64,000 nucleotides of DNA from Sporosalibacterium faouarense. GTDB lineage: Bacteria > Bacillota > Clostridia > Tissierellales > VENL01. Numbering within the stretch: the stretch's first letter is position 1; every line of letters begins with the position of its first letter. Location: contig NZ_JAETGO010000048.1 of the NCBI RefSeq assembly GCF_016765695.1, positions 62,001 to 126,000 on the forward strand. The letters run 5' to 3'. Made by a program: the position numbers and the translations under genes. Below are positions 35,004-44,596 of this stretch, one piece after another. Below the pieces are notes generated by a model. The model searched no databases. It saw nothing but the letters and a program-made list of their open reading frames with translations, and was not told the DNA's origin.

Positions 35004-35095
35004 ATCAAGAAAATTTCATATTCACAAATCAGATATAACTTTGGATAAAATTTTAATATGCGATTTTTTCAATTAATAAATGTGGGTCTTTATCT
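35004..35095 (+). repeat. Dispersed intergenic repeat, copy 4 (diverged)
   Basis: Contains TTTCATATTCACAAATCAGA and AAAATTTTAATATGCGATTT, matching the ends of copies 2 and 3. It lies between nrdG and the glnS promoter. Confidence 0.6.
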
Positions 35096-35111
35096 AATAA
35101 TATAATAAATA

Positions 35112-35798
35112 TTATCTTCGAATTTTAAAGATTTTAAAATAGTCTTTTATTTCCCGTTCGATATTATTTAATACTTCCTCTTTAAAAGGATTAAGTTTAT
35201 TTTCACCAACTAATATAGTCTCACCATCTTTAAAATTCTGCAAATAATAAGCGTTACTTCCCTTTAAATATTCGGCGATTGATATAACATCATCTTTAGT
35301 TAATAACTCTCTACAAAGAGTAGTTCGAAACTCATAATTAATATTAGAATTTCTAATAATACTTATACTAGATTTAATTTCCTTTATATCTACATCAGTA
35401 TTTGTAACATAACTATATTTTTCAAAGGGTGATTTTATATCCATTGCAATATAGTCTACTAACCCTTCACTTATGAGTTTTTTAATTACCAATGGTCTTG
35501 TTCCATTAGTATCTAATTTAACCAAAAATCCCGTTTCTTTTAACTTTCTAAAAAAATCAAATATTCCTTTTTGCAAGGTAGGTTCTCCGCCAGATATACA
35601 CACTCCATCTAAAAATTTCCCTTTAGATTCTAAGTAATTAAATATATATTTTTCTGATACAATCCCACCTTCATTTCTAACTAGACTACTATTATGACAA
35701 TATGGGCATTTAAAATTGCATCCTCCTGTAAAAAAAACAGTTGAAATTTTATCTGGATAATCAATAAAAGAAGATTTCTGATGTCCTTTAAAAATCAT
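35112..35798 (-). CDS. nrdG: Anaerobic ribonucleotide reductase activating protein
   Basis: A 228-residue radical SAM enzyme. The cluster motif is GGCNFKCPYCHNSSLV, with GVCISGGEPTLQ for SAM. It generates the glycyl radical on NrdD, encoded 11 nt upstream. The N-terminus FKGHQKSSFIDYPDKISTV is typical of the NrdG/PflA-like form common in Clostridia. Confidence 0.93.
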   Translation of the reverse strand: MIFKGHQKSSFIDYPDKISTVFFTGGCNFKCPYCHNSSLVRNEGGIVSEKYIFNYLESKGKFLDGVCISGGEPTLQKGIFDFFRKLKETGFLVKLDTNGTRPLVIKKLISEGLVDYIAMDIKSPFEKYSYVTNTDVDIKEIKSSISIIRNSNINYEFRTTLCRELLTKDDVISIAEYLKGSNAYYLQNFKDGETILVGENKLNPFKEEVLNNIEREIKDYFKIFKIRR

Positions 35799-35809
35799 AT
35801 TTACTCATC

Positions 35810-37927
35810 CTACGCCGTTTGTTGCTTGCTTTTTTTGTTGTTTAAACTATATTTAGGGTCAAATTCTTCCCTATCCTTATATTCTGCTTTCTTACCAAGA
35901 TTCCAAGACTGAACAGGTCTGTGGAACCCAACAACTCTAGTCCATACTTCTGTAGGGTTTCCACATTCAGGACATCTAAACTGTTCACCTTTTATATATC
36001 CATGCTCCAAACAAATACTATATGTAGGAGTAACTGTGAAATAAGGCATTTTGCTGTTTTCAAAAACTCTCTGTATTAAAAGCTTTACTGTTTCTGCACT
36101 ATCTATTTCCTCTCCTATAAATCCATGAAAAACAGTTCCACCAGTATATATTGATTGGAGCTTCTCTTGTAGCTCCACTGCCTCAAATACATCCTTTGTA
36201 TGACCCACTGGCAATTGAGTAGAATTGGTATAATATGGTTCTTCATCACCTTGGGTTATAATACTTGGATACATTCTTTTATCCATTCTAGCAAATCTAT
36301 AGCCAGCTCCTTCTGCTGGAGATGCTTCTAGATTCCATAAGCTACCAGTTTCTTCCTGGAATATTTGAATTACTCTATTCATGAATTCCATTATTTCGAT
36401 AGCAAATTCATTTCCTTCTTCAGTAGTTATATCCTTGCCAAGAAAATTAATGCAGGCTTCATTCATACCATTTAAACCTATAGTACTGAAGTGATTCTTA
36501 TAATATTCTCCTTCTCCATCTTTAATCCCCTGTAAATAATATTTAGAATATGGATACAATCCAGCGTCCATATATTTCTCTAATACATCTCTCTTAGTTT
36601 CACATATTTCTTTTGATTGTTCCATTAGCTCTCTAACTCTTGACTTAAACTCTTCTTTAGTTTTTGATACATATCCTATTCTAGCCATATTAAGAGTCAC
36701 AACATTTATACTTCCAGTTAAAGGATTAGCTCCAAAAAGGCCTCCACCTCTTCTTCTAAGCTCTCTATTATCTAATCTAAGTCTACAACACATACTTCTA
36801 ACATCTTCAGGATTCATATCACTGTTTATAAAGTTAGCAAAGTATGGAGTTCCAAATTTTCTAGTCATTTCCATGATTGAGTTTGCTACCTCTGAGTCCC
36901 ATGGAAAGTCCTTTGTTATATTAATTGTTGGAATAGGAAAACTAAAGCTTCTCCCTGCTCCATCTCCTTCCATCATTACTTCACAATATGCTTTATTAAA
37001 CATATCCATTTCTTTTTGGAAATCACCATAGGTTTCATCCATAGGCTTTCCACCTATAACCACACTATTATTCTTAAGCATAGGATGGGCAGTAATATCC
37101 AAAGTAATATTTGTAAAAGGCGTTTGGAAACCAACTCTAGTTGGAATATTTAAATTAAATACAAACGTCTGTACAATTTTTTTAACCTGATCATAATCTA
37201 AATTATCATAATATATAAATGGTGCTGCGTATGTATCTAAGGAGCTAATTGCTTGAGCTCCTGCTGCCTCTCCCTGTAAAGTATATAACCAGTTAACTAT
37301 TTGTCCTAAGAAGGATTGAAGATGACTAGCAGGCTTAGATTCTATTTTACCCGATGCTCCTTTAAACCCATTTAATAACAAGGCTTCTAAATCCCACCCA
37401 CAACAATAAGGTGCCAATAAACCAAGATCATGTATATGTAAATCTCCGTTAATATGAGAATCACGAAGTCCTTTTCTATATATTTTATTTAACCAATATT
37501 TTTTTGTTATTGATTCAACTATATGATTATTTAGACCTTGTAAACTAAATCCCATATTTGCATTTTCGTAAATTTTCCAATCATCAAAAGAAACATATTC
37601 GTCAATAATCCCTTCTGCATCCATAAATAGATTTCTTACTTCTCTTAGTTCTTCATGTTTTTTTCTATAAAGTATAAATGCTTTAGCCGTTCTAGCATGA
37701 CCTTCTTCAATAAGTACTTTTTCTACTTTATCTTGAATATCTTCTACCGTAGGAATACCTACTCCATAAGCTTCTTGTAAAATGTTCTCGACCATTTGTG
37801 CTAATTTCTTGGCTTCCTCTCTATTATCTCCGCCTACCGATTTAGCAGCGGCGAAAATGGCTTCCTCAACCTTAGAAATATTAAAGTCTACAATGTCACC
37901 GTTTCTTTTTTGCACTCTTCTAACCAA
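35810..37927 (-). CDS. nrdD: Anaerobic (class III) ribonucleoside-triphosphate reductase
   Basis: A 705-residue enzyme. The N-terminal ATP cone (VRRVQKRNGDIVDFNISKV, about 1-90) senses ATP and dATP. The glycyl radical site is in TRVVGFHRPVQSWNLGK near the C-terminus. The zinc site before it is CLEHG...CPECG, a Cys/His form common in Firmicutes. It makes deoxynucleotides without oxygen and needs NrdG. The TTG at 37927, eight bases after GAGGGG, is preferred; an ATG eleven codons earlier has no ribosome site and would add MYIPQDRGVDI, which the family lacks. Confidence 0.95.
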   Translation of the reverse strand: MVRRVQKRNGDIVDFNISKVEEAIFAAAKSVGGDNREEAKKLAQMVENILQEAYGVGIPTVEDIQDKVEKVLIEEGHARTAKAFILYRKKHEELREVRNLFMDAEGIIDEYVSFDDWKIYENANMGFSLQGLNNHIVESITKKYWLNKIYRKGLRDSHINGDLHIHDLGLLAPYCCGWDLEALLLNGFKGASGKIESKPASHLQSFLGQIVNWLYTLQGEAAGAQAISSLDTYAAPFIYYDNLDYDQVKKIVQTFVFNLNIPTRVGFQTPFTNITLDITAHPMLKNNSVVIGGKPMDETYGDFQKEMDMFNKAYCEVMMEGDGAGRSFSFPIPTINITKDFPWDSEVANSIMEMTRKFGTPYFANFINSDMNPEDVRSMCCRLRLDNRELRRRGGGLFGANPLTGSINVVTLNMARIGYVSKTKEEFKSRVRELMEQSKEICETKRDVLEKYMDAGLYPYSKYYLQGIKDGEGEYYKNHFSTIGLNGMNEACINFLGKDITTEEGNEFAIEIMEFMNRVIQIFQEETGSLWNLEASPAEGAGYRFARMDKRMYPSIITQGDEEPYYTNSTQLPVGHTKDVFEAVELQEKLQSIYTGGTVFHGFIGEEIDSAETVKLLIQRVFENSKMPYFTVTPTYSICLEHGYIKGEQFRCPECGNPTEVWTRVVGFHRPVQSWNLGKKAEYKDREEFDPKYSLNNKKSKQQTA

Positions 37928-37965
37928 TATATCAACCCCTCTATCTTGTGGTATATACATGCTTT

Positions 37966-37982
37966 ATACATATATATTGTGT
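37966..37982. promoter_or_regulatory. Possible NrdR box upstream of nrdD
   Basis: The minus strand reads ACACAATATATATGTAT, a partial match to the NrdR palindrome ACACwATATaTwGTGT, at about 40-55 nt before the start. A good second box at the usual 31-32 nt distance was not found. Confidence 0.3.
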
Positions 37983-38162
37983 ACAATCGTATATATACCA
38001 TTTTAAATGATAAAAATTTGATTTTCAAATTCTAAAATTTTCATCTATGGAATATATATTAGTTTAGGTCAATCTTACTTTTATATGCTATTTATTATAA
38101 GTAATTTTCATAAAAACATCAACAAGTTAACTTTTCATTTGTCACATTTGAGACCTTGTGTA

Positions 38163-39362
38163 TTATACTTTACTTTCCTTACTTGCTTTTAAAATCACCC
38201 AAATATTTACAAATAAAAATGATAGTGCTATAGTACCAAGTAATTTAAATGCTACTTTTAAATTAAATAAATCTCCAACTTTTCCAACTATAGGAAATAC
38301 TAAAATCATAAAGAAACTAAATACCATACTGGCAAATGAGATAATCGTGGCTCTTTTATTACTAGGAATCAATTTATTTATATAGTCACTTATAGCCACG
38401 TATATCATCCCATCTATAGACATCATTATTACAAAGAAAACAAAGTGATATTTTGTGAGAGCAATACCCCAAATACATATTACACTAATTATAGGCATTA
38501 TAAGTAAAATACCTCTTTCCTTAATGACTTTTTCAATTTTATAGGTCTGTGATGCCACTATAGCACCTATAAATGCTGAAATAGCTAATAATACACCTAT
38601 CTTAGATTCTGTATATCCATTTCCCTTTAAGTAATTTTGAAGATAATAAAATATTGTAGTTCCAAAAACAAATATTATCTGAGAAAAAACTATGAGAAAT
38701 CCTATTTTCTTATTATTTCTAAGCACATTTATACTACCTGTTACTTGACTTTTCATTACCTTAAATACATTTTTTTCCCCTTTAAATTCAAAGTCTATAT
38801 TTGGCTCAGTAAAGCTTAGAGTTTGAAAAGCTGCAATAATTCCTAAAATAGCCGCAGTTCCATATGCATATTTATAGTCTATAGTAGCCAAATATCCTCC
38901 TAGTAGTAGACCAAAAACTCTACCAAATTGCATAGTTACTTCCCAATATCCATTTATCCTCATAAATTTCTCTTCTTGATTCAATTCCTTCAAGGAATCA
39001 TAAACTAGTGCGGTCCCTGCTCCAGATTCTAAATTATACGATAATGCAGCAAAAACAAATGATATTGCAAACATTATAAAGCTATTAGAGAATAATAGAA
39101 TGGCTACAAATATTATTGAACATATTCTTCCACAAAGCCTACTTACCTTTCTTCCCCATATATCAGCTACAACTCCAGTAGGCACTTCCATTAGGAAAGA
39201 AATTACATGAAATATACCTTCCAACATACCTAATTGAAATAGCGACATACCTTTAACTGCTAAAAACATCATCCATGTTCCATTAGTTAGATCTATATTT
39301 GATAAAAAAACATATATATAATTTTTCCATACATTTTGTTCTAATTTATTTGTGTAATTCAT
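38163..39362 (-). CDS. Major facilitator superfamily transporter
   Basis: A 399-residue membrane protein with about twelve helices. The MFS motif between helices 2 and 3 is GVVADIWGRKVSRL. It begins NYTNKLEQNVWKNYIYVFLS and has the look of the multidrug/unknown-substrate group found in Clostridia. The substrate is unknown. GAGGGGT precedes the start. It is monocistronic. Confidence 0.85.
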   Translation of the reverse strand: MNYTNKLEQNVWKNYIYVFLSNIDLTNGTWMMFLAVKGMSLFQLGMLEGIFHVISFLMEVPTGVVADIWGRKVSRLCGRICSIIFVAILLFSNSFIMFAISFVFAALSYNLESGAGTALVYDSLKELNQEEKFMRINGYWEVTMQFGRVFGLLLGGYLATIDYKYAYGTAAILGIIAAFQTLSFTEPNIDFEFKGEKNVFKVMKSQVTGSINVLRNNKKIGFLIVFSQIIFVFGTTIFYYLQNYLKGNGYTESKIGVLLAISAFIGAIVASQTYKIEKVIKERGILLIMPIISVICIWGIALTKYHFVFFVIMMSIDGMIYVAISDYINKLIPSNKRATIISFASMVFSFFMILVFPIVGKVGDLFNLKVAFKLLGTIALSFLFVNIWVILKASKESKV

Positions 39363-39500
39363 GATTACCCCTCAGCTTTCATATTATATTATTCAATTTC
39401 TATTATTGTAATTGCCTATTTGTTGTAATATATATTTGCATTCATATAATATATCTCATTATTATAAGAAATTATATTCCCTCCACCCAAAATGACCAAA

Positions 39501-39531
39501 AAAAGCCCTAAGTAGAATCACTACTTAGAGC
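39501..39531 (-). terminator. Intrinsic terminator at the end of the frameshifted small gene
   Basis: GCTCTAAGTAG and CTACTTAGGGC with a 5-nt loop, then a run of seven T on the minus strand. The last codons and stop of the small reading frame lie inside the stem. Confidence 0.75.
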
Positions 39532-39709
39532 ATCTAAATATTCTATATACTTATGTATAACATGCTTTTTGAGCTCAATTGATTCACTTAACTTAGTTTA
39601 CATAATATTTAGTTTTGGATACACTTTCCCTATTACTTCCAAAACCATGAATAATATTGCAAACTATATGCAAGTGTTTTAAAGTATCTGCATTAGCTAA
39701 CAAGCCCAT
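39508..39709 (-). pseudogene. Small gene of about 66 codons broken by one frameshift, unknown function
   Basis: Behind AAAGGA on the minus strand, an ATG at 39709 opens a 38-codon frame (MGLLANADTLKHLHIVCNII...) that stops at 39593. Deleting one T there would join it to a second frame (KLSESIELKKHVIHKYIEYL...) that ends exactly inside the terminator hairpin. The intact product would be about 66 residues, helical and charged. No family is recognised. It may also be two chance frames; the fit of the second end to the terminator is the main support. Confidence 0.35.
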
Positions 39710-39726
39710 ACTTACATATCCTTTCT

Positions 39727-39763
39727 AAAAAAATAATAGTGATATCATTAGTGATACCACTAT
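39727..39763 (-). terminator. Intrinsic terminator
   Basis: ATAGTGGTATCA and TGATATCACTAT with a 4-nt loop, then TATTTTTTT on the minus strand. It is a second stop signal after the chemoreceptor gene, just upstream of the small broken gene. Confidence 0.7.
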
Positions 39764-39814
39764 CATTCTATAATACTTTTATTATTTAGACAATAAAAAA
39801 TAATCAAGTAAACT

Positions 39815-39905
39815 CGTTCTGCTAAAGCAAAACATCGGGGCTTCAGATGGAGACTCTACTCCACCTGAAGAAAAGACTCCCACTTATAAAAGTGGGAGTC
39901 TTTTC
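39815..39905. repeat. Three-hairpin structured element, IS605-end-like, with terminator
   Basis: On the plus strand: TGCTAAAGCA, then a 12-bp hairpin (CTTCAGATGGAG with CTCCACCTGAAG), then GACTCCCACTTATAAAAGTGGGAGTC flanked by A and T runs. The last hairpin ends the chemoreceptor transcript on the minus strand. The set of hairpins with an AT loop resembles right ends of IS200/IS605 elements or mobile palindromes derived from them. No transposase is nearby. Confidence 0.5.
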
Positions 39906-39963
39906 AAAAAATAAATCTAAACCTCTTTTAAATGCTACTAATACATACTTAATTTTATTATAT

Positions 39964-41229
39964 TTATTTTCTATTTTTTCCATTGTAGTTTTTAAGTTTT
40001 TCTTCTAATTCTTTCGTTAGCATTTCTAAATTATTAGCTATTCCTTGCATATCCTCTATTGCATTCATTTGACTATCTGTAGCAGCAGCAACTTCTTCAC
40101 TTGAAGCTGCTGTTTCTTGAGAAACAGCAGAGATATTCTCAATTGATGTTAAAACTTGATTTTTATCACTTTGCATACTATATATAGCTTGATTAATATC
40201 ATCAATCTTTCCACTAATTGAATTAGTAGCTATTGATATATTATTGAAAGCATTTTCAGATTCATTAATTGCATTATTTAATTCTTTAGAAGTATTTTTT
40301 AAATACTCCATTGATTCGATTGTTTGATTCGATTCAACTTGAATTGTTTCAACAAGCTTATTTATTTCCAAAGTTGAAGTTTTACTTTGATCTGCAAGCT
40401 CTTTAATTTCTTGAGCTACTACAGCAAAGCCTTTTCCATCTTCTCCAGCTCTAGCTGCCTCAATAGCTGCATTTAGAGCTAGTAAATTTGTTTGTTCTGC
40501 AATCTTTTCAATTGTTTCTAAAAGTACACCTATATTCTTAGTAGAATCAGTAAGATTGTTAATATCTTCATATATATCACTAATGGCACTATAAGTACCT
40601 TCCGATTTTTCACTAAGCTTATTTATTGACCCGATACCTTCATAATTTAGGTCATTAATTTTTTGAGTATCACCCATTACTTCACTATACTTTTCTGTTA
40701 TGTAATCAATCTGCTCAGAAAGATGCTCAACCAATTTTACTCCTTGTTGAGTATCAGCTGCTTGTTCTGTTGCCCCTTTTGAAATGTCATTCATTGCACT
40801 GGATATCTGTTCTGTTGAAAGACGAGTCTCATTAGATTTAGTATTTAAAAGATGTGATAGATTTACAATTGAATCTAGCATTTGGAAAAAATCTTGAATT
40901 AACTGACCCATCTCATTCATAACCTTGCCTACAGAAGATGATATCCCACTAATAACACCATAGCTTTTATGCTCGAGGATTTCAGTGAATCCTTTTTCCT
41001 TAATAGATTCCATATCATTGTGAAATCGTTCTGTTATTTTTTTTATAGAAAACCGTAAGAAAAGACCGAGTATAATTGAATTAATTAACCCTACCCCTGC
41101 AAACAATGGTAACATATACCACGTATCAGTAATAAACCAAATTAAACCACCTAATATTGAACTAATTATCACAGGAACAATAAAAACAATTAGTAGCAAA
41201 TTTAATGCTTTCTTCTTTTTTTTCATCAT
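39964..41229 (-). CDS. Methyl-accepting chemotaxis protein without an external sensor domain
   Basis: A 421-residue chemoreceptor. Two adjacent membrane helices (about 10-32 and 38-60) are joined by a very short loop, so there is no periplasmic or extracellular sensor. A linker (61-110) leads to a long signalling coiled coil with the hairpin tip [40 protein letters not shown] (split here only by reading; key residues Glu, Arg and Gly are all present). It may sense membrane state or a cytoplasmic signal. It follows a TetR gene by 58 nt, an unusual pairing that suggests ligand-controlled expression of the receptor. Confidence 0.9.
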   Translation of the reverse strand: MMKKKKKALNLLLIVFIVPVIISSILGGLIWFITDTWYMLPLFAGVGLINSIILGLFLRFSIKKITERFHNDMESIKEKGFTEILEHKSYGVISGISSSVGKVMNEMGQLIQDFFQMLDSIVNLSHLLNTKSNETRLSTEQISSAMNDISKGATEQAADTQQGVKLVEHLSEQIDYITEKYSEVMGDTQKINDLNYEGIGSINKLSEKSEGTYSAISDIYEDINNLTDSTKNIGVLLETIEKIAEQTNLLALNAAIEAARAGEDGKGFAVVAQEIKELADQSKTSTLEINKLVETIQVESNQTIESMEYLKNTSKELNNAINESENAFNNISIATNSISGKIDDINQAIYSMQSDKNQVLTSIENISAVSQETAASSEEVAAATDSQMNAIEDMQGIANNLEMLTKELEEKLKNYNGKNRK

Positions 41230-41287
41230 TCATCACTCTTCCTTCCAACGTAATAGATTGTAATAGATCTTTATCGTTATTCTAATT

Positions 41288-41869
41288 TTACTCAAAGAGA
41301 ACTTTCAAAGTCAATAACGAATTAATCATCTCTTCCTTTTCTTCTGCTAAAATTACTTGTATTGAAGTTCCAAATAACGTTCCTAGCATCATTCTAGATA
41401 GTGCTTTAGATGAACTACACCTAAATTTTTCTTTATCAGAAAACTCTCTTATAATATATTTCTCAATTGAATTAGCCATATCATTAAAAAGTTCATTCTG
41501 AAGCTTTTGTAAAGTTGGTGACCAAAGAGACATACTAGTTAAGTCAAAGAAAGTCTTAAATAACTCGGGTGTATCCCTTAACATGTTTTGAAAGTATTCT
41601 ATTAAAATATAAATCCTTTCCTTTGCCGACTCACCTTCTTTTAGTTTATTTTCAATTTCCTTCAAATAATCCTTAGATAAATCCTTTATTATCGCTATAA
41701 AAAGTCCTTCTTTATTCTTATAATAGTAATTCAATTGACTTAGAACAACTCCAGCTTCATCAGCAATATTTCTCATAGACACATTTGCATAGCCCTCTGA
41801 AGCTACGCATTTAAAAGCTGCATTAAGTATTCTTTGGGCTTGACTCATATTTTTTATTTCATTAGTCAA
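41288..41869 (-). CDS. TetR-family regulator
   Basis: A 193-residue TetR protein. The helix-turn-helix is in ASEGYANVSMRNIADEAGVVLSQLNYYYKNKEGLF. The C-terminal ligand domain is of the common TetR type. A TTG start six bases after GGAGGG is preferred; the ATG two codons earlier touches that site. It lies upstream of the chemoreceptor gene in one unit. A short dyad around CGTACG lies just upstream of its start and could be its operator. Confidence 0.85.
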   Translation of the reverse strand: MTNEIKNMSQAQRILNAAFKCVASEGYANVSMRNIADEAGVVLSQLNYYYKNKEGLFIAIIKDLSKDYLKEIENKLKEGESAKERIYILIEYFQNMLRDTPELFKTFFDLTSMSLWSPTLQKLQNELFNDMANSIEKYIIREFSDKEKFRCSSSKALSRMMLGTLFGTSIQVILAEEKEEMINSLLTLKVLFE

Positions 41870-41947
41870 AGTCATCCCTCCAATATAATTCGTACGTTTG
41901 TCTTAATTGAATAGTATCACTCTGATTATCTATTGTCAATAAGCTCA

Positions 41948-43450
41948 TTAATATACTTCATTATCTAAATAATAAAGTACTAATTTAACTACTTCTTTTA
42001 TTCTATCTTTATCTACTGTCTTTATAGTATCTCCTGGAGTATGGTATCCACTATCCCTATCTAAATGAATTAATAATACTGCTTCTACTCCTTTATAGTT
42101 AAATGGAGCATGATCACTTGCTTGAGAAGTAGATTTAGCTACATCTAATCCTAAAGACTTACCATATCTATATAGTGCATCTCTTAATTTGCTTTCCTTA
42201 TTTGTTACATTAGCTATTTCTAAAGGTATGATTCTTTTAGAGCCAACCATATCTAAATTAATAACTGTTGTCCTTTCTAATGGATAAATGGGATAATCTG
42301 TATAATACCTAGAACCGCACAAGCCTTCTTCCTCACCATTAAAGGCAATAAAAACTACTGTCTTCTTAGGCTTAATATGATTTTCCGTCATTACTCTTGC
42401 GATTTCCATTATAGATGCTGTTCCTGAAGCATTATCTAGGGCACCAGAGTTATAGGTTCCATTTTTATTATCACCTACGTGGTCTAAATGTGCTGTTAAT
42501 ATTATATACTCATCTTTAAGCTCTGGATCAGAACCTGGTATAACTCCTATAACATTAGATGACTCTACTTCACCACTAAAATAGTCTACACTTATTCTTA
42601 CTTTGCTTTTATTTTTACTATAACTACTTATTTCAGCAAATGTTTCAGAATTACACTGAACAAATATTATTTTATTATTCTCTCCTGTATTTTGAGGATG
42701 AGGTGCCACTCTAAAAGAATATACATTTTCTGAAGAACTAGCATTTATTTCAGTACCAATAATTACTGCCTTTACTCCCAATTCAGGCGATGACATTTTA
42801 TTGTAAAATTCATTATTCCCGATTTGATTTATTACATTCGTATCAACTAAAGCAATTTTCCCTTTTAATTCATTGTTTTCTTTGTTTATTTTAGATGCAT
42901 CTTTAATAACATATATTTCACCTTCTTCATTTCCATTAATTTCACATGGATTTCTAAATGTATAAGGCGAAAAATCTTTTAGGTATACAAATTGTCTTAC
43001 TACATTACCATCTTTATTTTTTATTTCTAACTTAGGTGTACTATTTGCTATCCTCACTCCATGGACAAACCTTTGAGTATAATTATCCATTTTTTCTGGT
43101 GATTGCAATCCAATCTGTTTAAAATAATCCACAATATATTCCACAGCTTGCTCATTACCCGATGTACCTGCAAGTCGTCCTGTATATTTTTCCGATGACA
43201 ATTCTTCAATTATATACATTATGTTATCTGCATTAATTGAATCTTCTTCTATATTGTTAAACCTAATTTCTTGATTAATCGGTTCATCATTATTATTTTT
43301 GTAGTTAAGTATATGATCTTCAATTTGTGATTGGCTATTAACATTTTGTTCAACATCCCTAGAGCTCAATGTATTACATCCAGTTATTATTAAAATTGAT
43401 GAAGTAAATATCATAATTAACCTTAAAATTCTTTTCAAATACATATTCAT
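41948..43450 (-). CDS. M28-family zinc metallopeptidase lipoprotein
   Basis: A 500-residue exported lipoprotein: signal peptide with lipobox IITGC (Cys about 25). A PA-type insert is visible at about 145-285. The M28 catalytic domain holds the two-zinc ligands in TAHLDHVGD, GALDNASG, NGEEEGLCGS, INLDMVG and GYHTPGDT, all present. It is a likely aminopeptidase acting outside the cell. GGAGGGT precedes the start. It is monocistronic, divergent from thiD. Confidence 0.92.
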   Translation of the reverse strand: MNMYLKRILRLIMIFTSSILIITGCNTLSSRDVEQNVNSQSQIEDHILNYKNNNDEPINQEIRFNNIEEDSINADNIMYIIEELSSEKYTGRLAGTSGNEQAVEYIVDYFKQIGLQSPEKMDNYTQRFVHGVRIANSTPKLEIKNKDGNVVRQFVYLKDFSPYTFRNPCEINGNEEGEIYVIKDASKINKENNELKGKIALVDTNVINQIGNNEFYNKMSSPELGVKAVIIGTEINASSSENVYSFRVAPHPQNTGENNKIIFVQCNSETFAEISSYSKNKSKVRISVDYFSGEVESSNVIGVIPGSDPELKDEYIILTAHLDHVGDNKNGTYNSGALDNASGTASIMEIARVMTENHIKPKKTVVFIAFNGEEEGLCGSRYYTDYPIYPLERTTVINLDMVGSKRIIPLEIANVTNKESKLRDALYRYGKSLGLDVAKSTSQASDHAPFNYKGVEAVLLIHLDRDSGYHTPGDTIKTVDKDRIKEVVKLVLYYLDNEVY

Positions 43451-43585
43451 TACACCCTCCTAGATTACTAGTAACTATCGATAATATTGCTAATATGGCC
43501 ATTATATAATTTTTAAGGCTTCAAAATATTGTTATTAGCATTTATTTATAATTATGCTAATATATTCTTCATAGAAACTAATTTA

Positions 43586-43614
43586 TTGATTTGATAAAAC
43601 CCCTATGGTAAGAT
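43586..43614 (+). promoter_or_regulatory. Promoter of thiD-thiE
   Basis: TTGATT and TAAGAT are 17 nt apart on the plus strand, about 30 nt before the thiD start. No TPP riboswitch is visible between it and the start codon. Confidence 0.6.
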
Positions 43615-43646
43615 GAATTTGTAATCATTATAAGGAGGCTTTACTT

Positions 43647-44447
43647 ATGAAGAAAGGATTAACAATTGCAGGATCAGATAGTAGTGGTGGTGCAGGTATA
43701 CAGGCAGATTTAAAAACCTTTTCTGCCCATTGTGTTTTTGGGATGAGTGTAATAACTGCTGTTACTGCTCAAAACACTCAAGGCGTATTTGCAGTACAGG
43801 ATATTTCCACTGATATAATAGAAAAACAAATTGATGCAATATTTACTGATATTGAAGTAGATTGTCTAAAGATTGGAATGGTTTCCCAGACAAGTACGAT
43901 TAAAATAATAGCTAAGAAATTAAAGGAGTATCAACCTAAAAATATTGTTCTTGACCCAGTAATGATTTCAAAAAGTGGGTATGACTTGCTTAAACCAGAA
44001 GCTAAGGATGCTTTAATTAGTGAACTTCTTCCATTAGTCACTGTTGTTACGCCAAATATACCAGAAGCAGAAGATATTACAGGTATGTCAATAAAAGATC
44101 TTAAAGATATGGAGAAAGCTGCTTTATCAATATATAAAATGGGACCGAAAAATGTTCTAATAAAGGGTGGTCATATGGAGGGTGATGCAACAGATATTCT
44201 CTTTAATGGAAAAGACTATATATACTATAAAGAAATGAGAATTGAAACAAAGAATACCCACGGTACTGGATGCACCTTGTCTTCTGCAATTGCATCTAAC
44301 TTAGCAAATGATTATACTATAGATGAAGCTATATCTAGAGCAAAAGAATATATAACTATTGCTATTAAAAATTCTTTGTCAATCGGCAAAGGTGTAGGAC
44401 CGACTAATCATTTTTATTCTTTGTACAAAAATTCTGGTATGATATAG
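43647..44447 (+). CDS. thiD: Hydroxymethylpyrimidine/phosphomethylpyrimidine kinase
   Basis: A 266-residue ribokinase-fold enzyme. IAGSDSSGGAGIQADLKTF at the N-terminus and THGTGCTLSSAIAS near residue 210 are diagnostic. It phosphorylates HMP and HMP-P for thiamine synthesis. AAGGAGG precedes the start. It is followed by thiE after about 150 nt; thiM and the thiazole genes are not nearby, so this looks like a salvage pair. Confidence 0.95.
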   Translation: MKKGLTIAGSDSSGGAGIQADLKTFSAHCVFGMSVITAVTAQNTQGVFAVQDISTDIIEKQIDAIFTDIEVDCLKIGMVSQTSTIKIIAKKLKEYQPKNIVLDPVMISKSGYDLLKPEAKDALISELLPLVTVVTPNIPEAEDITGMSIKDLKDMEKAALSIYKMGPKNVLIKGGHMEGDATDILFNGKDYIYYKEMRIETKNTHGTGCTLSSAIASNLANDYTIDEAISRAKEYITIAIKNSLSIGKGVGPTNHFYSLYKNSGMI

Positions 44448-44596
44448 CCTATATACCTAAAATACTAATATTACAAAGATTTCATCACAGATAAAATTTG
44501 AATCTGTAAATCATTGATTTGCTATATTTTTAATTTTATGATTGTTTTTATTATATTTTTTTATAAATGTTAATAGATTTATTTAGGAGTGATAGA

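Noticed and set aside
43451-43646. TPP riboswitch before thiD
   Set aside because: No CTGAGA or ACCTGATCTGGATAAT-type core in the gap.
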